A stretch of DNA of 40,973 nt, from IMG/VR virus record IMGVR_UViG_3300048922_000475, positions 1 to 40,973 of that record. The stretch is one strand, 5' to 3'. Of the stretch, positions 1 to 6,993 are shown piece after piece (position 1 is the stretch's first letter; each line of letters starts with the position of its first letter). This DNA is from a virus. The notes beneath the pieces are model-generated. The model saw nothing but the letters and a program-made list of their open reading frames with translations. It was not told the DNA's origin and ran no database searches. Position numbers and translations under genes: made by a program.

Positions 1-342
1 ATGGGTATGTCTGATTTTAATGGTGTAGTTAAAAATATTCAAGATACACCATTCGGCTATACAATGTCAGTAATTGGTGGCAAATGGAAAATGGTTATAA
101 TATACTTACTTGCAGAAAAACAACCCGTTCGCTTTAATGAAATGCATAGAAATATAGGAACTATTACATATAGAATTTTGAGTTCTCAATTAAAAGAATT
201 AGAAGCAGATGGACTGGTGAAACGGAAAGAGTATCCCCAAATTCCTCCTAAAGTTGAGTACAGTTTGACAGATAAAGCAGAAACTTTATTACCCGTTTTA
301 GAGTATCTGTGTGAGTGGGGAGCAAAAAATCGAAATAGTTAA
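1..342 (+). CDS. HxlR-family winged-helix transcriptional regulator (host gene)
   Basis: The 113-residue product has the HxlR (MarR-like winged helix) pattern: GGKWK at about residues 26-30 opens the DNA-binding domain, and a recognition segment with a KELEADGLVKR stretch follows at about 64-74. The length is normal for the family. HxlR proteins are cytoplasmic repressors or activators, often responding to aldehydes or redox stress; the target cannot be told here. It is the only clearly non-phage gene and reads away from the window edge, so it marks the host side of the left prophage boundary. A second ATG lies two codons downstream. The window starts exactly at the first ATG, so any upstream start or ribosome-binding site is unseen. 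Confidence 0.9.
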   Translation: MGMSDFNGVVKNIQDTPFGYTMSVIGGKWKMVIIYLLAEKQPVRFNEMHRNIGTITYRILSSQLKELEADGLVKRKEYPQIPPKVEYSLTDKAETLLPVLEYLCEWGAKNRNS

Positions 343-559
343 AACAGAAGTTTGAGTTCCACAAGGCTGGCCATTGTTTCACTAAAAATAGACTCCATTG
401 TAATCCCCCCGATTTCTTAATTGCATTGTTTCATACTAATACTTTACTGGTTTTTTATTTTGAACCATAAAAAAGAACATGCAATATTACCCGCAAAAAA
501 ACTCCAAATGCAATAATGGAGCAGGATTCCGAAAATTTTCACAATTATTGATAAAAGCC

Positions 560-603
560 TAAAAAAAGAGCCGAGACCCTCATTAATATGAGAACTCGGC
601 TCT
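560..603 (-). terminator. Rho-independent terminator, leftward
   Basis: AGAGCCGAG (567-575) pairs with CTCGGCTCT (595-603). Read leftwards, the stem is followed by seven T residues (560-566). It would stop leftward transcription before the HxlR gene, and may originally end a host gene now separated by the prophage. Confidence 0.8.
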
Positions 604-737
604 AAAATTTTAATTATTCAACGATAGTAGCAACTCTTCATTGGATAATTTATAGGCTTTATAACGAGCGTATTTTATTCAATTTTAAGGCTATTCACTA
701 TTGAAAATATATCATTTCTAGCCATTATAAAAATTAT

Positions 738-757
738 TAGTACCATTATAGTACCAT
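738..757. repeat. Direct repeat pair, candidate attL core or integrase binding sites
   Basis: TAGTACCAT occurs at 738-746 and again at 749-757, an 11-bp period. It runs into the palindrome ACCATG-A-CATGGT (753-765). Short direct repeats of this kind are common at the attachment sites of tyrosine-integrase prophages of Firmicutes, and the position between host gene and last phage gene fits. The partner copy should lie just after the integrase gene, outside the window, so this stays an inference. Confidence 0.4.
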
Positions 758-873
758 GACATGGTTTAGCCTATTAGCCCCGGCCACTGCAGCGCCCCAG
801 CCTGATCGAGTGTAAGTATCATCGGCTCTGTGATTGTATTCGTTTGCTGTCAATGGCATGAAATATGTATTGT

Positions 874-908
874 AAAGGCGAGCCCGGAATACCGGATACT
901 CGCCTTTT
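874..908 (-). terminator. Terminator at the end of the phage late region
   Basis: AAAGGCGAG (874-882) pairs with CTCGCCTTT (899-907), with an inner CCG/CGG pair in the loop. It lies 37 bp beyond the stop of the last leftward gene. The T tract is short on both strands, so it may work in both directions. Confidence 0.65.
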
Positions 909-944
909 ATCATTGACCTAAAAGTTATCGTCAAAGTCAAACTC

Positions 945-1151
945 TCACTCTCTCTGCCCACACCTTCTGCAGCCTTCTCTAAAGCCTTCCCGGAAAGCTT
1001 CCCATCTTTCACGTTCACACCGATCGCGATCATTATCATGATCACAGTCGCAGTCACGATCACGGTCACGATCATTATCGCAGTCACGATCACGGTCGCA
1101 ACATCTATTACAGCCACAACCTCTGTTACAACAGAAATTAAAACAGCCCAT
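945..1151 (-). CDS. Cys-rich Asp/Arg-repeat small protein, unknown function
   Basis: The product has 68 residues. An N-terminal Cys/Gly/Asn-rich part (MGCFNFCCNRGCGC) leads into about 30 residues built almost only of alternating D, R, C and N, then a short charged tail ending in CRRCGQRE. The underlying DNA is a degenerate 6-9 bp repeat. I chose the ATG at 1151 because AAGGGTG lies just upstream; an ATG at 1169 is in frame but has no such site. The composition recalls metal-binding or spore-coat-type low-complexity proteins, but no family is recognised. It lies beyond the lysis genes, the usual place for prophage cargo, with a possible sigma-K-type promoter in front and a terminator behind. 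Function is unknown. Confidence 0.6.
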   Translation of the reverse strand: MGCFNFCCNRGCGCNRCCDRDRDCDNDRDRDRDCDCDHDNDRDRCERERWEAFREGFREGCRRCGQRE

Positions 1152-1187
1152 ATATTTCACACCCTTCATATAAGATTAATTACACTA

Positions 1188-1215
1188 TACTATATGACGC
1201 TTGCAGACAAGGAGT
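1188..1215 (-). promoter_or_regulatory. Possible sigma-K-type (mother-cell) promoter
   Basis: On the minus strand CATATAGTA (1188-1196) fits the sigma-K -10 pattern CATAnnnTA, and AC lies 17 bp upstream (1214-1215), as in the AC-N16/17-CATAnnnTA consensus. Transcription would start near 1180, about 30 bases before the Cys-rich gene. The consensus has low information content, so this is speculative. Confidence 0.3.
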
Positions 1216-1246
1216 GAAAAGCACGTACCTGCCTTTACATACACTG

Positions 1247-2077
1247 CTAATTCGGAAACCGCAATACCCCATTGTAATCTGGTATGAGCATCACCGGTTG
1301 AGTTACCATCTTACCATCAGCGTCCACGGCGTAGATCTTGCCTGAATTCTCCACGAATTTAGATTTACGCATAGCACCGTCTGGGCCTAAGTAATACCAA
1401 GCCTCATTATACTGATACCAGGTGTTTGTGACCATGATTCCCGCCGCATTAAACCAATACCACTTTCCATCAACCTGCACCCAGTCATTACGGACCGCCA
1501 GACCCGTATCTCCATTGTAGAACCGCCAGCCGCCGTCCTCTTCGTTCCAACCGGACTTCTTTTCAGGTGCTACAGTCAGCGCCGCTTTAAATGCCTCCCA
1601 GGTGTGCTGTGTGTGATTGTAAACAAAAGGATTCGGACAAATTTTCCCAGTCACATCATGGTGACGGATCACCCGATCAGCAGACACTTTGTACTTTGCC
1701 ATCAGATCCTTGGTTAGTGCTTTGGCAGCTTGCACGGTAGCGTCCTCAAAATACCAGTCTCGGCTATTATCTGCCTGTGATCCATTGTTACGAACGCATA
1801 ACTCTACTCCCAAGCTGTTACCGTTCCGGCATTCAGGATGCACGTACTTCTTAGCCCCGCAGTGCCATGCGATGTTTTTGTCTTCTACGGACTGCCAGAT
1901 CTCACCGCTAAAACCCACAAAGTAATGGGCACTGGCACCAATGTATTGGGAAGCATAGTATTTACAGTTGGCTTCTGCTCCTCCCAGGGCGCCGACATAA
2001 TGGATCACAATATACTTGATACGGTCCACCTGACCATTACCGTAGTTGTAAGGTGTTAATAATTGATGTATTTCCAT
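1247..2077 (-). CDS. Endolysin: N-acetylmuramoyl-L-alanine amidase with cell-wall-binding repeats
   Basis: The 276-residue lysin cuts the amide bond between N-acetylmuramic acid and L-alanine of peptidoglycan at the end of the lytic cycle. Residues 8-165 form an Amidase_2 (T7 lysozyme/PGRP-like) domain. Its likely zinc ligands are H26 (IHY), H139 (RHHDV) and C147 (ICPNPF). Residues 175-260 hold aromatic Gly-rich repeats (GWRFYNGDTG, GKWYWFNAAG, AWYYLGPDG) typical of choline-binding-like wall modules. No signal peptide is seen, so export depends on the adjacent holin. I chose the ATG at 2077 because AAGGAGG lies 8 nt upstream; an in-frame ATG at 2095 would place that site inside the gene. Confidence 0.93.
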   Translation of the reverse strand: MEIHQLLTPYNYGNGQVDRIKYIVIHYVGALGGAEANCKYYASQYIGASAHYFVGFSGEIWQSVEDKNIAWHCGAKKYVHPECRNGNSLGVELCVRNNGSQADNSRDWYFEDATVQAAKALTKDLMAKYKVSADRVIRHHDVTGKICPNPFVYNHTQHTWEAFKAALTVAPEKKSGWNEEDGGWRFYNGDTGLAVRNDWVQVDGKWYWFNAAGIMVTNTWYQYNEAWYYLGPDGAMRKSKFVENSGKIYAVDADGKMVTQPVMLIPDYNGVLRFPN

Positions 2078-2102
2078 ATTAGATTCCTCCTTCATAAGAA
2101 AA

Positions 2103-2143
2103 GGCCCAGGATATCCCAGGCCCGTGAGTTGCGACGTCGCAAC
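2103..2143. repeat. Hairpin plus 16-bp perfect palindrome between holin and endolysin
   Basis: GTTGCGACGTCGCAAC (2128-2143) is a perfect 16-bp palindrome directly after the holin stop. It is followed leftwards by a second hairpin (GGCCTGGG-ATAT-CCTGGGCC, 2103-2122, with two G-T pairs) and then TTTTCTT. This could be a partial terminator or an RNA-stability element setting the holin-to-lysin ratio. Confidence 0.6.
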
Positions 2144-2146
2144 AAA

Positions 2147-2596
2147 TTATTCAGTATCAGTTTTTTCCTCAATTTGCCCTTTCATCTTTTTAAGAATCGG
2201 CAGTAAAAAAGGAGGTATAGCTACCTCCGCATCTTCCATATTTTCCAGTATGCTTATGATCTCGTTGAAAATCAGCCAGCAGGTAATAGTTATAGCAAAC
2301 ACTGGTGGGATTGTTATAGGGATTAGCTGTGCCAATGTAGTCTCAACCAGAACATCTACGAACCAGCCGAGGATAACCAATATGTACATGCACACCTTTT
2401 TGTGTATACCCCTAATTGATTTGTAACTTTTAATAGGTTTATCATCATCTGGATTTCGCTTAGGTGCGGCTTTCCACCCGGTATAATAGTCAAATATATT
2501 GCACCCAAGCAAAATTAACAAGGGAATTGCCAGTATTCCGAGCAAGTTAAAAACGGCACTGAAAGCCATGATAAAAAACGCCTTAATCTTATCCAC
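2147..2596 (-). CDS. Phage holin, TcdE/cph1 family
   Basis: The small inner-membrane protein should form the lesions that release the endolysin. Hydrophobic segments are visible at about residues 5-30 (FFIMAFSAVFNLLGILAIPLLILLG), 70-90 and 90-110, with the family-typical NIFDYYTGW and SYKSIRGIHKKVCMYILV motifs and a charged C-terminus (KKMKGQIEEKTDTE). The family normally begins M-x-K-I-K-A. I therefore prefer the GTG at 2596, which has GAGGAAAG in front. A GTG at 2611 would add five residues. It lies between XkdX and the amidase, the usual lysis-cassette position. Confidence 0.88.
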   Translation of the reverse strand: MDKIKAFFIMAFSAVFNLLGILAIPLLILLGCNIFDYYTGWKAAPKRNPDDDKPIKSYKSIRGIHKKVCMYILVILGWFVDVLVETTLAQLIPITIPPVFAITITCWLIFNEIISILENMEDAEVAIPPFLLPILKKMKGQIEEKTDTE

Positions 2597-2616
2597 TCTT
2601 GCTTTCCTCACTCTTT

Positions 2617-2748
2617 CTATTTTTTAGTTGCCAGAATTTCTTTCTTCTGATCGTCAGAGATCCAGCCTTTAATAACCGCATTAGCCAGCATGGGGACCGT
2701 CAGCTTACCTTTCCCACCTTCATATAACCACATCAACATTTCAAACAT
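2617..2748 (-). CDS. xkdX: XkdX family small phage protein
   Basis: This 43-residue gene starts with MFEMLMWLYEGGKGKLTVPM and ends in ILATKK. It matches the XkdX pattern of a short protein with W-LY-aromatic start, K-L-T repeats and a V-x-x-G-W-I-T/S motif. It lies between tail fibre-region genes and the holin, as xkdX does in PBSX. GGAGGTG precedes the ATG by 5 nt and overlaps the end of the upstream gene. The function of the family is not established. Confidence 0.85.
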   Translation of the reverse strand: MFEMLMWLYEGGKGKLTVPMLANAVIKGWISDDQKKEILATKK

Positions 2749-2750
2749 AT

Positions 2751-3194
2751 TTACACCTCCAGGCTTGTTAATAATAAAGTTCCTACGGTTGCTTTTAAAG
2801 ATTCATTCTCTACTTCCAGAGCTGCAACACGTTCTGTTAGATCCGGGGCTTTAAATACTGCAATCATTACATCCCCTTTAATATCCTTAGTTTCGTAGAT
2901 TGGTTCCTTCGTTTCTTTATCCGTACCAACTTTCACCTGATCAGTACCAATCACTTGATCGGATAACTTTGTCAACCTTCCTGCATAAACAAGATCGGAC
3001 CGGTTCCAATCGGTTTCTCCTGATAATCCAATCTGGGCGATGCTACCGTTTACTTTCAAAATAGCTTCGATGGAATCGAAAGAAGCTGTTCCTTTCTGGA
3101 AAGTGATACTGCCTCCGGATTCTCCTAGGTTAACACCTGCAGCGACCAGATCAAAAGACTGATCACCAAATTTAATTTTTTCAATATTGCTCAT
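2751..3194 (-). CDS. Tail/baseplate-associated protein of unknown function
   Basis: The 147-residue soluble protein is rich in beta-type sequence (KIKFGDQSFDLVAAGVNLGESGGSITFQKG) and ends with a short coiled coil (about residues 118-140, LTERVAALEVENESLKATVG). It lies between the fibre region and xkdX, where Clostridia siphophages often carry small baseplate accessory proteins. I do not recognise a family. Its stop overlaps the xkdX ribosome-binding site, so the two are translated together. Expression may depend on read-through of the terminator just upstream at 3222-3245. Confidence 0.7.
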   Translation of the reverse strand: MSNIEKIKFGDQSFDLVAAGVNLGESGGSITFQKGTASFDSIEAILKVNGSIAQIGLSGETDWNRSDLVYAGRLTKLSDQVIGTDQVKVGTDKETKEPIYETKDIKGDVMIAVFKAPDLTERVAALEVENESLKATVGTLLLTSLEV

Positions 3195-3221
3195 TTTAAT
3201 TCCTTTCCGTCCTTTTGGACA

Positions 3222-3245
3222 TAAAAATAAGAGCCTTTTGGCTCC
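3222..3245 (-). terminator. Leftward terminator after the FN3/BIG2 cargo gene
   Basis: GAGCC-AAAA-GGCTC (3231-3244 region) is followed leftwards by TTATTTTTAT. A second tiny hairpin, GTCC-4 nt-GGAC, lies at 3209-3220. It ends the cargo transcript and separates it from the gene at 2751-3194. Confidence 0.7.
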
Positions 3246-3309
3246 TTGCTATTTTAGTGGTAGAAAAAAGAGAGGCAAATATCGCCCCTCCTATATGTAC
3301 TGCTTATAC

Positions 3310-4584
3310 TTATTCTCTTACTCTCACATATACCTTACCAATGACATTTCCTTCTTCATCTTTCGCAGTAAATAGGACTAAGCCTTTTTTCAATGCTGTA
3401 ACCTTTCCTTTGCTAGTTACATTAGCGATTGCTGAATCCATTGGTTCCCATGTAGCATTCACTGTATTTGTTAAATCATCAACGGTAAGTCTAGCTGACT
3501 GGCCGACTTTTAAATCGATTGCTAATCTGTAATCACTGGCATCTTCAACGACTAATACGTTAATGTAGTCCGTATAGGTATCGTCTGGGCTTTTTACTGT
3601 TATTACAGTATTTCCCGGTGCTAATGCTGTTACCACACCTTTTTCATTTACTATTGCAACAGTGTTGTCTGATGATGTCCAGGTCATATTTGTATTTATG
3701 GCTAAATTATCATCTACGCTTAATTGGAGAGATTCTGTTGGCTCTAGTACTACTTTAAGCTTAGAATCTACTGTTGGTGTTTCAATTGTAGGTGTTCCTG
3801 ATACTTCGGAAGAGGTCATTGTCTCTGTATCCGATAGCTTTGCTTTTACAACATAATAATAGGTTGTATTTGCAGTTACACTTTTGTCTGTGTAACTTGT
3901 TTCTGTCAGATCGGAAGCAACCGGAGTGTATGGACCTCCAGCGGTTGTTGAACGCTCTACGCTGTAGCTGGCCGCCCCCGGTATAGAATTCCATATAATG
4001 TTTACACTATCGTTAGTACCAGATGTCTTAGCAGACAAAACCGATTGAGTTGGATTAATGACTGCAGATATATAAATTGGTTTATTATATTGCTTAGCCA
4101 AAGAGAGCCATCTGGCTGGATTTAAAGATGATGGGATATCTAGATAATCTACCACCCTCTTCTCTTCATTTATATAGTTTTGTCCGAATCCAGTATAGCT
4201 ATATCTAAAATCGGTTAGATTTGTTGCTAAAGTATTAGAATTATTACTAAATTCCAAACCAGTACCATCTAATACAAATTTTGCTATGAATAATGTCGAC
4301 GTGGCTTCATCATTAGAAGAAATGTGCAAATAGTAAGTTTTTCCCGGATTCAATTTAGTGCTTCCACTAAAATAGTTGTATACATCTTTTCCATACAAAA
4401 GCTCCTTGCCAACCACGTTATCTGACTCGCTAATATAAAGGTTAAAATACTTAGATGCAGTTAATTGATACTTTAATGTTATCTCAGCACCTTCATCTCC
4501 CGGCTCCGCATATGCTGTCATACTAAAGGCTGACATCATTACTAATACTGCAATTAAAAAAATACTTCTTGTTACCTTTTTCAT
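3310..4584 (-). CDS. Secreted surface protein with FN3 and BIG2 domains (cargo gene)
   Basis: The 424-residue product begins with a clear signal peptide (lysines, then FLIAVLVMMSAFSMTAYA, cleavage near residue 26). Residues 27-185 are a novel beta-rich part. Residues about 188-270 fit a fibronectin type III domain (ASYSVERSTTAGGPYTPV...YYYVVKAK). Residues about 275-350 and 352-424 fit two BIG2 (bacterial Ig-like 2) domains, with WTSSDNTVAIVNEKGVVTAL in the first and a weaker copy in the second. There is no LPxTG motif or membrane anchor. It sits between tail fibre and baseplate genes but has its own promoter and terminator, so it is probably made in the lysogen. Adhesion or receptor masking is possible; function is inferred only. 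Confidence 0.8.
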   Translation of the reverse strand: MKKVTRSIFLIAVLVMMSAFSMTAYAEPGDEGAEITLKYQLTASKYFNLYISESDNVVGKELLYGKDVYNYFSGSTKLNPGKTYYLHISSNDEATSTLFIAKFVLDGTGLEFSNNSNTLATNLTDFRYSYTGFGQNYINEEKRVVDYLDIPSSLNPARWLSLAKQYNKPIYISAVINPTQSVLSAKTSGTNDSVNIIWNSIPGAASYSVERSTTAGGPYTPVASDLTETSYTDKSVTANTTYYYVVKAKLSDTETMTSSEVSGTPTIETPTVDSKLKVVLEPTESLQLSVDDNLAINTNMTWTSSDNTVAIVNEKGVVTALAPGNTVITVKSPDDTYTDYINVLVVEDASDYRLAIDLKVGQSARLTVDDLTNTVNATWEPMDSAIANVTSKGKVTALKKGLVLFTAKDEEGNVIGKVYVRVRE

Positions 4585-4614
4585 ACTAATTCCCCTTTCT
4601 TTTGTGCACAGTCA

Positions 4615-4642
4615 ATTATACTTACATTTCTTAATTTTGCAA
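4615..4642 (-). promoter_or_regulatory. Sigma-A-type promoter of the FN3/BIG2 gene
   Basis: On the minus strand TTGCAA (4637-4642), a 16-bp spacer and TATAAT (4615-4620) precede the gene. AAGAAAGGGG lies before the ATG at 4584. This gives the gene transcription independent of the late operon. Confidence 0.65.
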
Positions 4643-4647
4643 CGTGA

Positions 4648-5013
4648 TGAGCCGTTAAGAAGTCATATATATTTCCTTATAGCTTTCTAACATATAGAAA
4701 TCGACTGAACCTATATACTGCGATAAATAGCAATTTAGTAAAAGAAATAACCGATAATATTGACTATGTAGAAACCGTCTACAGCCTACTTAAAACCAAC
4801 ATGGCGGTTTTTGGTGATTTCCGACTGCTTATTTATCATTTTAGGATATCGGGTGATGCTGATCCCACTTTTGGTAATGGATTTTTTACTGCACGGATCA
4901 CGCAGCTGTCTGGTGTGCACACTGCAATGGTTACATCTTCATGGACAGGTGATACATGGAGTATGGTATTTACCAGTTACGACACAACAAATTTTACAAA
5001 GAAACTTTCATAA
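4648..5013 (+). pseudogene. Silent, oppositely oriented tail-fibre tip module
   Basis: The frame is open from 4648 to the TAA at 5011-5013 (121 codons) but has no promoter and no convincing start. An internal ATG at 4801 lacks a ribosome-binding site. The C-terminal part (GNGFFTARITQLSGVHTAMVTSSW...) has the look of a phage fibre tip: Gly/Thr/Ser- and aromatic-rich beta sequence ending in a short basic tail. It faces the fibre gene tail to tail with a 4-bp gap. The in-frame residues INSNLVK match SLNSNLAK of the fibre through a 19/20-bp inverted repeat. I read it as the unexpressed alternative tip of an invertible fibre gene, or the relic of one. Confidence 0.6.
4724..4743 (+). repeat. Left inverted repeat of the putative fibre invertible segment
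   Basis: TAAATAGCAATTTAG (4724-4738) followed by TAAAA matches the reverse complement of 5243-5262 at 19 of 20 positions. The core is itself a dyad (TAAAT-AGCA-ATTTA), as recombinase crossover sites often are. It lies in frame, coding INSNLVK. Confidence 0.7.
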
Positions 5014-5017
5014 ATAA

Positions 5018-5875
5018 TCATTTTACAAAATACACATAATTAATTCTTGTGGCTCCATTACGTGCCGACGACAGGTGCACACGTAAATTATTGGTTTGAA
5101 CTGTACATCCCACCACATAACCAGGGTAAACAGTATAATCTCCATTGAATGCTATTGGTCCCCAGTTACCACCTATTCCGGTAATTGGTATATCAATATA
5201 ATTATTGCCGTTCGGGTCTGATATTACAGTTCCGCTTACAATTTTTGCTAAATTGCTATTTAGCGACTTAACTACTGCCGTAAGATTGGTGCCGATATCC
5301 AGATCTTCGCTCATGCCAATACGCTCATAGAGTTTATGGACAAAAGCCGATGTTGGTACCTTATTTTGATCGTTGGCATCCATATTGGTTAACATATTTT
5401 TCAGCAGAGCATTTTCATTCAATCCCATGGTAACTGCTATTGACTTGGATATCTTTCCTAGTGCGGTAGCAATAGCTTCACCGGCTATGATGTTGGCCAG
5501 CTCTGTAGCCTGGGTAAATAGTGTGTTTACATCAACGCCACCATCACTCCCTACCTTGATTCCATTACTGCCTTTTACAAGCCCTAGAGCCTCTTGCGTG
5601 GCTTTCTTTACGCTAATACTACCGTCAGTACTGACCTCCGTTGTTGCTCCGTCTGGTTTTACTGTTCCTACACTGTTAGCCGTAGCCTTACCCGTTCCCT
5701 GGGCTGATACCTGCCAATAGGCGGTATTTGTTGGCAAAGATCCCAAAGGTAGATCCGTGTGTGCTACATAGCTGCTTCCGTCAAACTCTACTAAATTCAG
5801 CAGACCATACTTTGTGTCAGGATCATACGTCCCCATAGGGCGAATTCCGATTGTTCCATATTCTGTAACTGCCAT
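5018..5875 (-). CDS. Tail fibre / receptor-binding protein with exchangeable tip
   Basis: The 285-residue protein has an N-terminal attachment part (residues 1-60, GTYDPDTKYGLLNLVEFDGSSYVAHTD, a carbohydrate-binding-like fold common in phage fibres). A shaft with repeated VGTVKPDGATTEVSTDG and LGLVKGSNGIKVGSDGG stretches follows (60-120), then a helical part (120-210). The beta-rich tip is at 212-285 (YTVYPGYVVG...LRVHLSSARNGATRINY). It should mediate host adsorption. Its ATG overlaps the stop of the upstream fibre-base gene (TAATG), showing coupled translation. The inverted repeat covers codons 205-211, so the tip can in principle be swapped with the silent module at 4648-5013. Confidence 0.85.
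   Translation of the reverse strand: MAVTEYGTIGIRPMGTYDPDTKYGLLNLVEFDGSSYVAHTDLPLGSLPTNTAYWQVSAQGTGKATANSVGTVKPDGATTEVSTDGSISVKKATQEALGLVKGSNGIKVGSDGGVDVNTLFTQATELANIIAGEAIATALGKISKSIAVTMGLNENALLKNMLTNMDANDQNKVPTSAFVHKLYERIGMSEDLDIGTNLTAVVKSLNSNLAKIVSGTVISDPNGNNYIDIPITGIGGNWGPIAFNGDYTVYPGYVVGCTVQTNNLRVHLSSARNGATRINYVYFVK
5243..5262 (-). repeat. Right inverted repeat of the putative fibre invertible segment
   Basis: This lies inside the fibre gene at codons 205-211 (LNSNLAK). Read on the minus strand it contains GCTAAAT-AGCA-ATTTAGC, a perfect 7-bp dyad with a 4-nt spacer. It matches 4724-4743 in opposite orientation with one mismatch, and in the same codon phase. Confidence 0.7.
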
Positions 5876-6993
5876 TATGCGATTATCTCCTCTCCATAAA
5901 ATTTACCTTTTTCATACCAGAATCTAATGCCTGTTGCTTCCGTTTCACTCATGAATTTCATAGTGACAGGATCTACATAGAAACGGGGTATAGATATTTT
6001 TGCTATCTGATCTACTTGCTCTTTTAAACTCTTTGTCTGCTGGCAATACCACCTTGCATTGTCCTCCACATCTTCCGGAACAACTCCACCTTCAGAATAC
6101 CGCTTTGCCATTAATGCACTGGCCTGTGCTTCTCCAGCGCTCTGATCCGCAGCCACTTGGCTGGCCCCTGCCTCCGTAGCTTTATCCCTTGCCACCTGCT
6201 CACTGGTTCCTGCTGCCGTTGCCTTTTCAGTGGTAGTTAATACATCCGCTGCAGTTTTATTTGCTGCCGAGGTTGCAGATGCAGCTTTCTGCGTAGTGAT
6301 AACCTTCTGTTCTTCTGCAAAACTAGCACTCTCCGCAGCCGCCTGAGCATTCTGGCCGGACGTTGCTGCATCTTCTTTTACCTGATCATAATAAAACTTT
6401 GCATTATCCGTTTCGCTTCCCGGAAAATCCGGATCCCCCAAGGTATAACGTTTTGCAAATTTTTGATACTGTAGAGCTGCATCACGGGCCGATTGAGAAT
6501 CAAGCATATACTGCCGAAACTCTGTTTGTATAGCAGAGTCCAGCTTCGCCATGGTCACAGATCCGTCCACGATCCTGGCGGTTATGGTACGATCCTGAAT
6601 CTGCATTGCTATGGTGGAAGTGCTATCCACTGAATAGATAAACCGGGTTAAGTTAATAACCTTCTGTGTGCCGTCTGCCAGAGTGAGAACAAGTTCATTC
6701 TGATCATTGATATCAAAGTTTGTTACTACCTTTTCAATATCAAGATCGTAAGTCTTTACTGTACCATTTTGCAAAGTAATTGTAAGTATTCCGGTATCAG
6801 AATCTAAAGAGACGTCTTTAACAAGCGCATTAATCTGAGACTTATCTGCTTTGTTTGCGTCTAAGTGGACGATTCGGTTATCCGCCTCTTTTATGCCTTG
6901 ATCCATATAATTCAAACTCATTGCATTAATTGCGGTCTTTTGTGACGGTAAATTTAGCCAGTTTCTAAGTGTATGAAATGGTTGAAATGCCAT
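5875..6993 (-). CDS. Fibre-base / upper baseplate protein (BppU-like architecture)
   Basis: The 372-residue product has an N-terminal structural region. Around residues 55-130 are two related beta repeats (DTGILTITLQNGTVKTYDL, NELVLTLADGTQKVINL). A long Ala/Thr/Ser-rich helical stretch at about 195-300 (AAAESASFAEEQKVITTQKAASATSAANK) forms a coiled-coil shaft. The C-terminus has the FYVDPVTMKFMSETEATGIRFW pattern. Such proteins link the distal tail to the receptor-binding fibre encoded next. It overlaps its neighbours at both ends (stop/start TAATG at 6993 and 5875), giving a three-gene coupled set. Confidence 0.75.
   Translation of the reverse strand: MAFQPFHTLRNWLNLPSQKTAINAMSLNYMDQGIKEADNRIVHLDANKADKSQINALVKDVSLDSDTGILTITLQNGTVKTYDLDIEKVVTNFDINDQNELVLTLADGTQKVINLTRFIYSVDSTSTIAMQIQDRTITARIVDGSVTMAKLDSAIQTEFRQYMLDSQSARDAALQYQKFAKRYTLGDPDFPGSETDNAKFYYDQVKEDAATSGQNAQAAAESASFAEEQKVITTQKAASATSAANKTAADVLTTTEKATAAGTSEQVARDKATEAGASQVAADQSAGEAQASALMAKRYSEGGVVPEDVEDNARWYCQQTKSLKEQVDQIAKISIPRFYVDPVTMKFMSETEATGIRFWYEKGKFYGEEIIA

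Larger units (their letters stand above)
343..873. other. Host/prophage left-boundary region without a convincing gene
   Basis: No credible complete gene lies here. The region holds a leftward terminator (560-603). It also holds a 22-codon leftward open stretch (610-678) ending in a stop next to that terminator, which could be the 3' end of a host gene cut by integration. A pair of direct TAGTACCAT repeats lies at 738-757. A leftward open frame from about 859 to 746 (37 codons from an ATG without a ribosome-binding site) ends inside these repeats and is not called as a gene. The switch from host to phage most likely falls between 604 and 770, but the matching right end is outside the window. 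Confidence 0.5.

Noticed and set aside
746-1117. Leftward open frame of 123 codons overlapping the Cys-rich gene
   Set aside because: It is a second frame of the Cys-rich repeat, runs through a clear terminator hairpin and has no ribosome-binding site.
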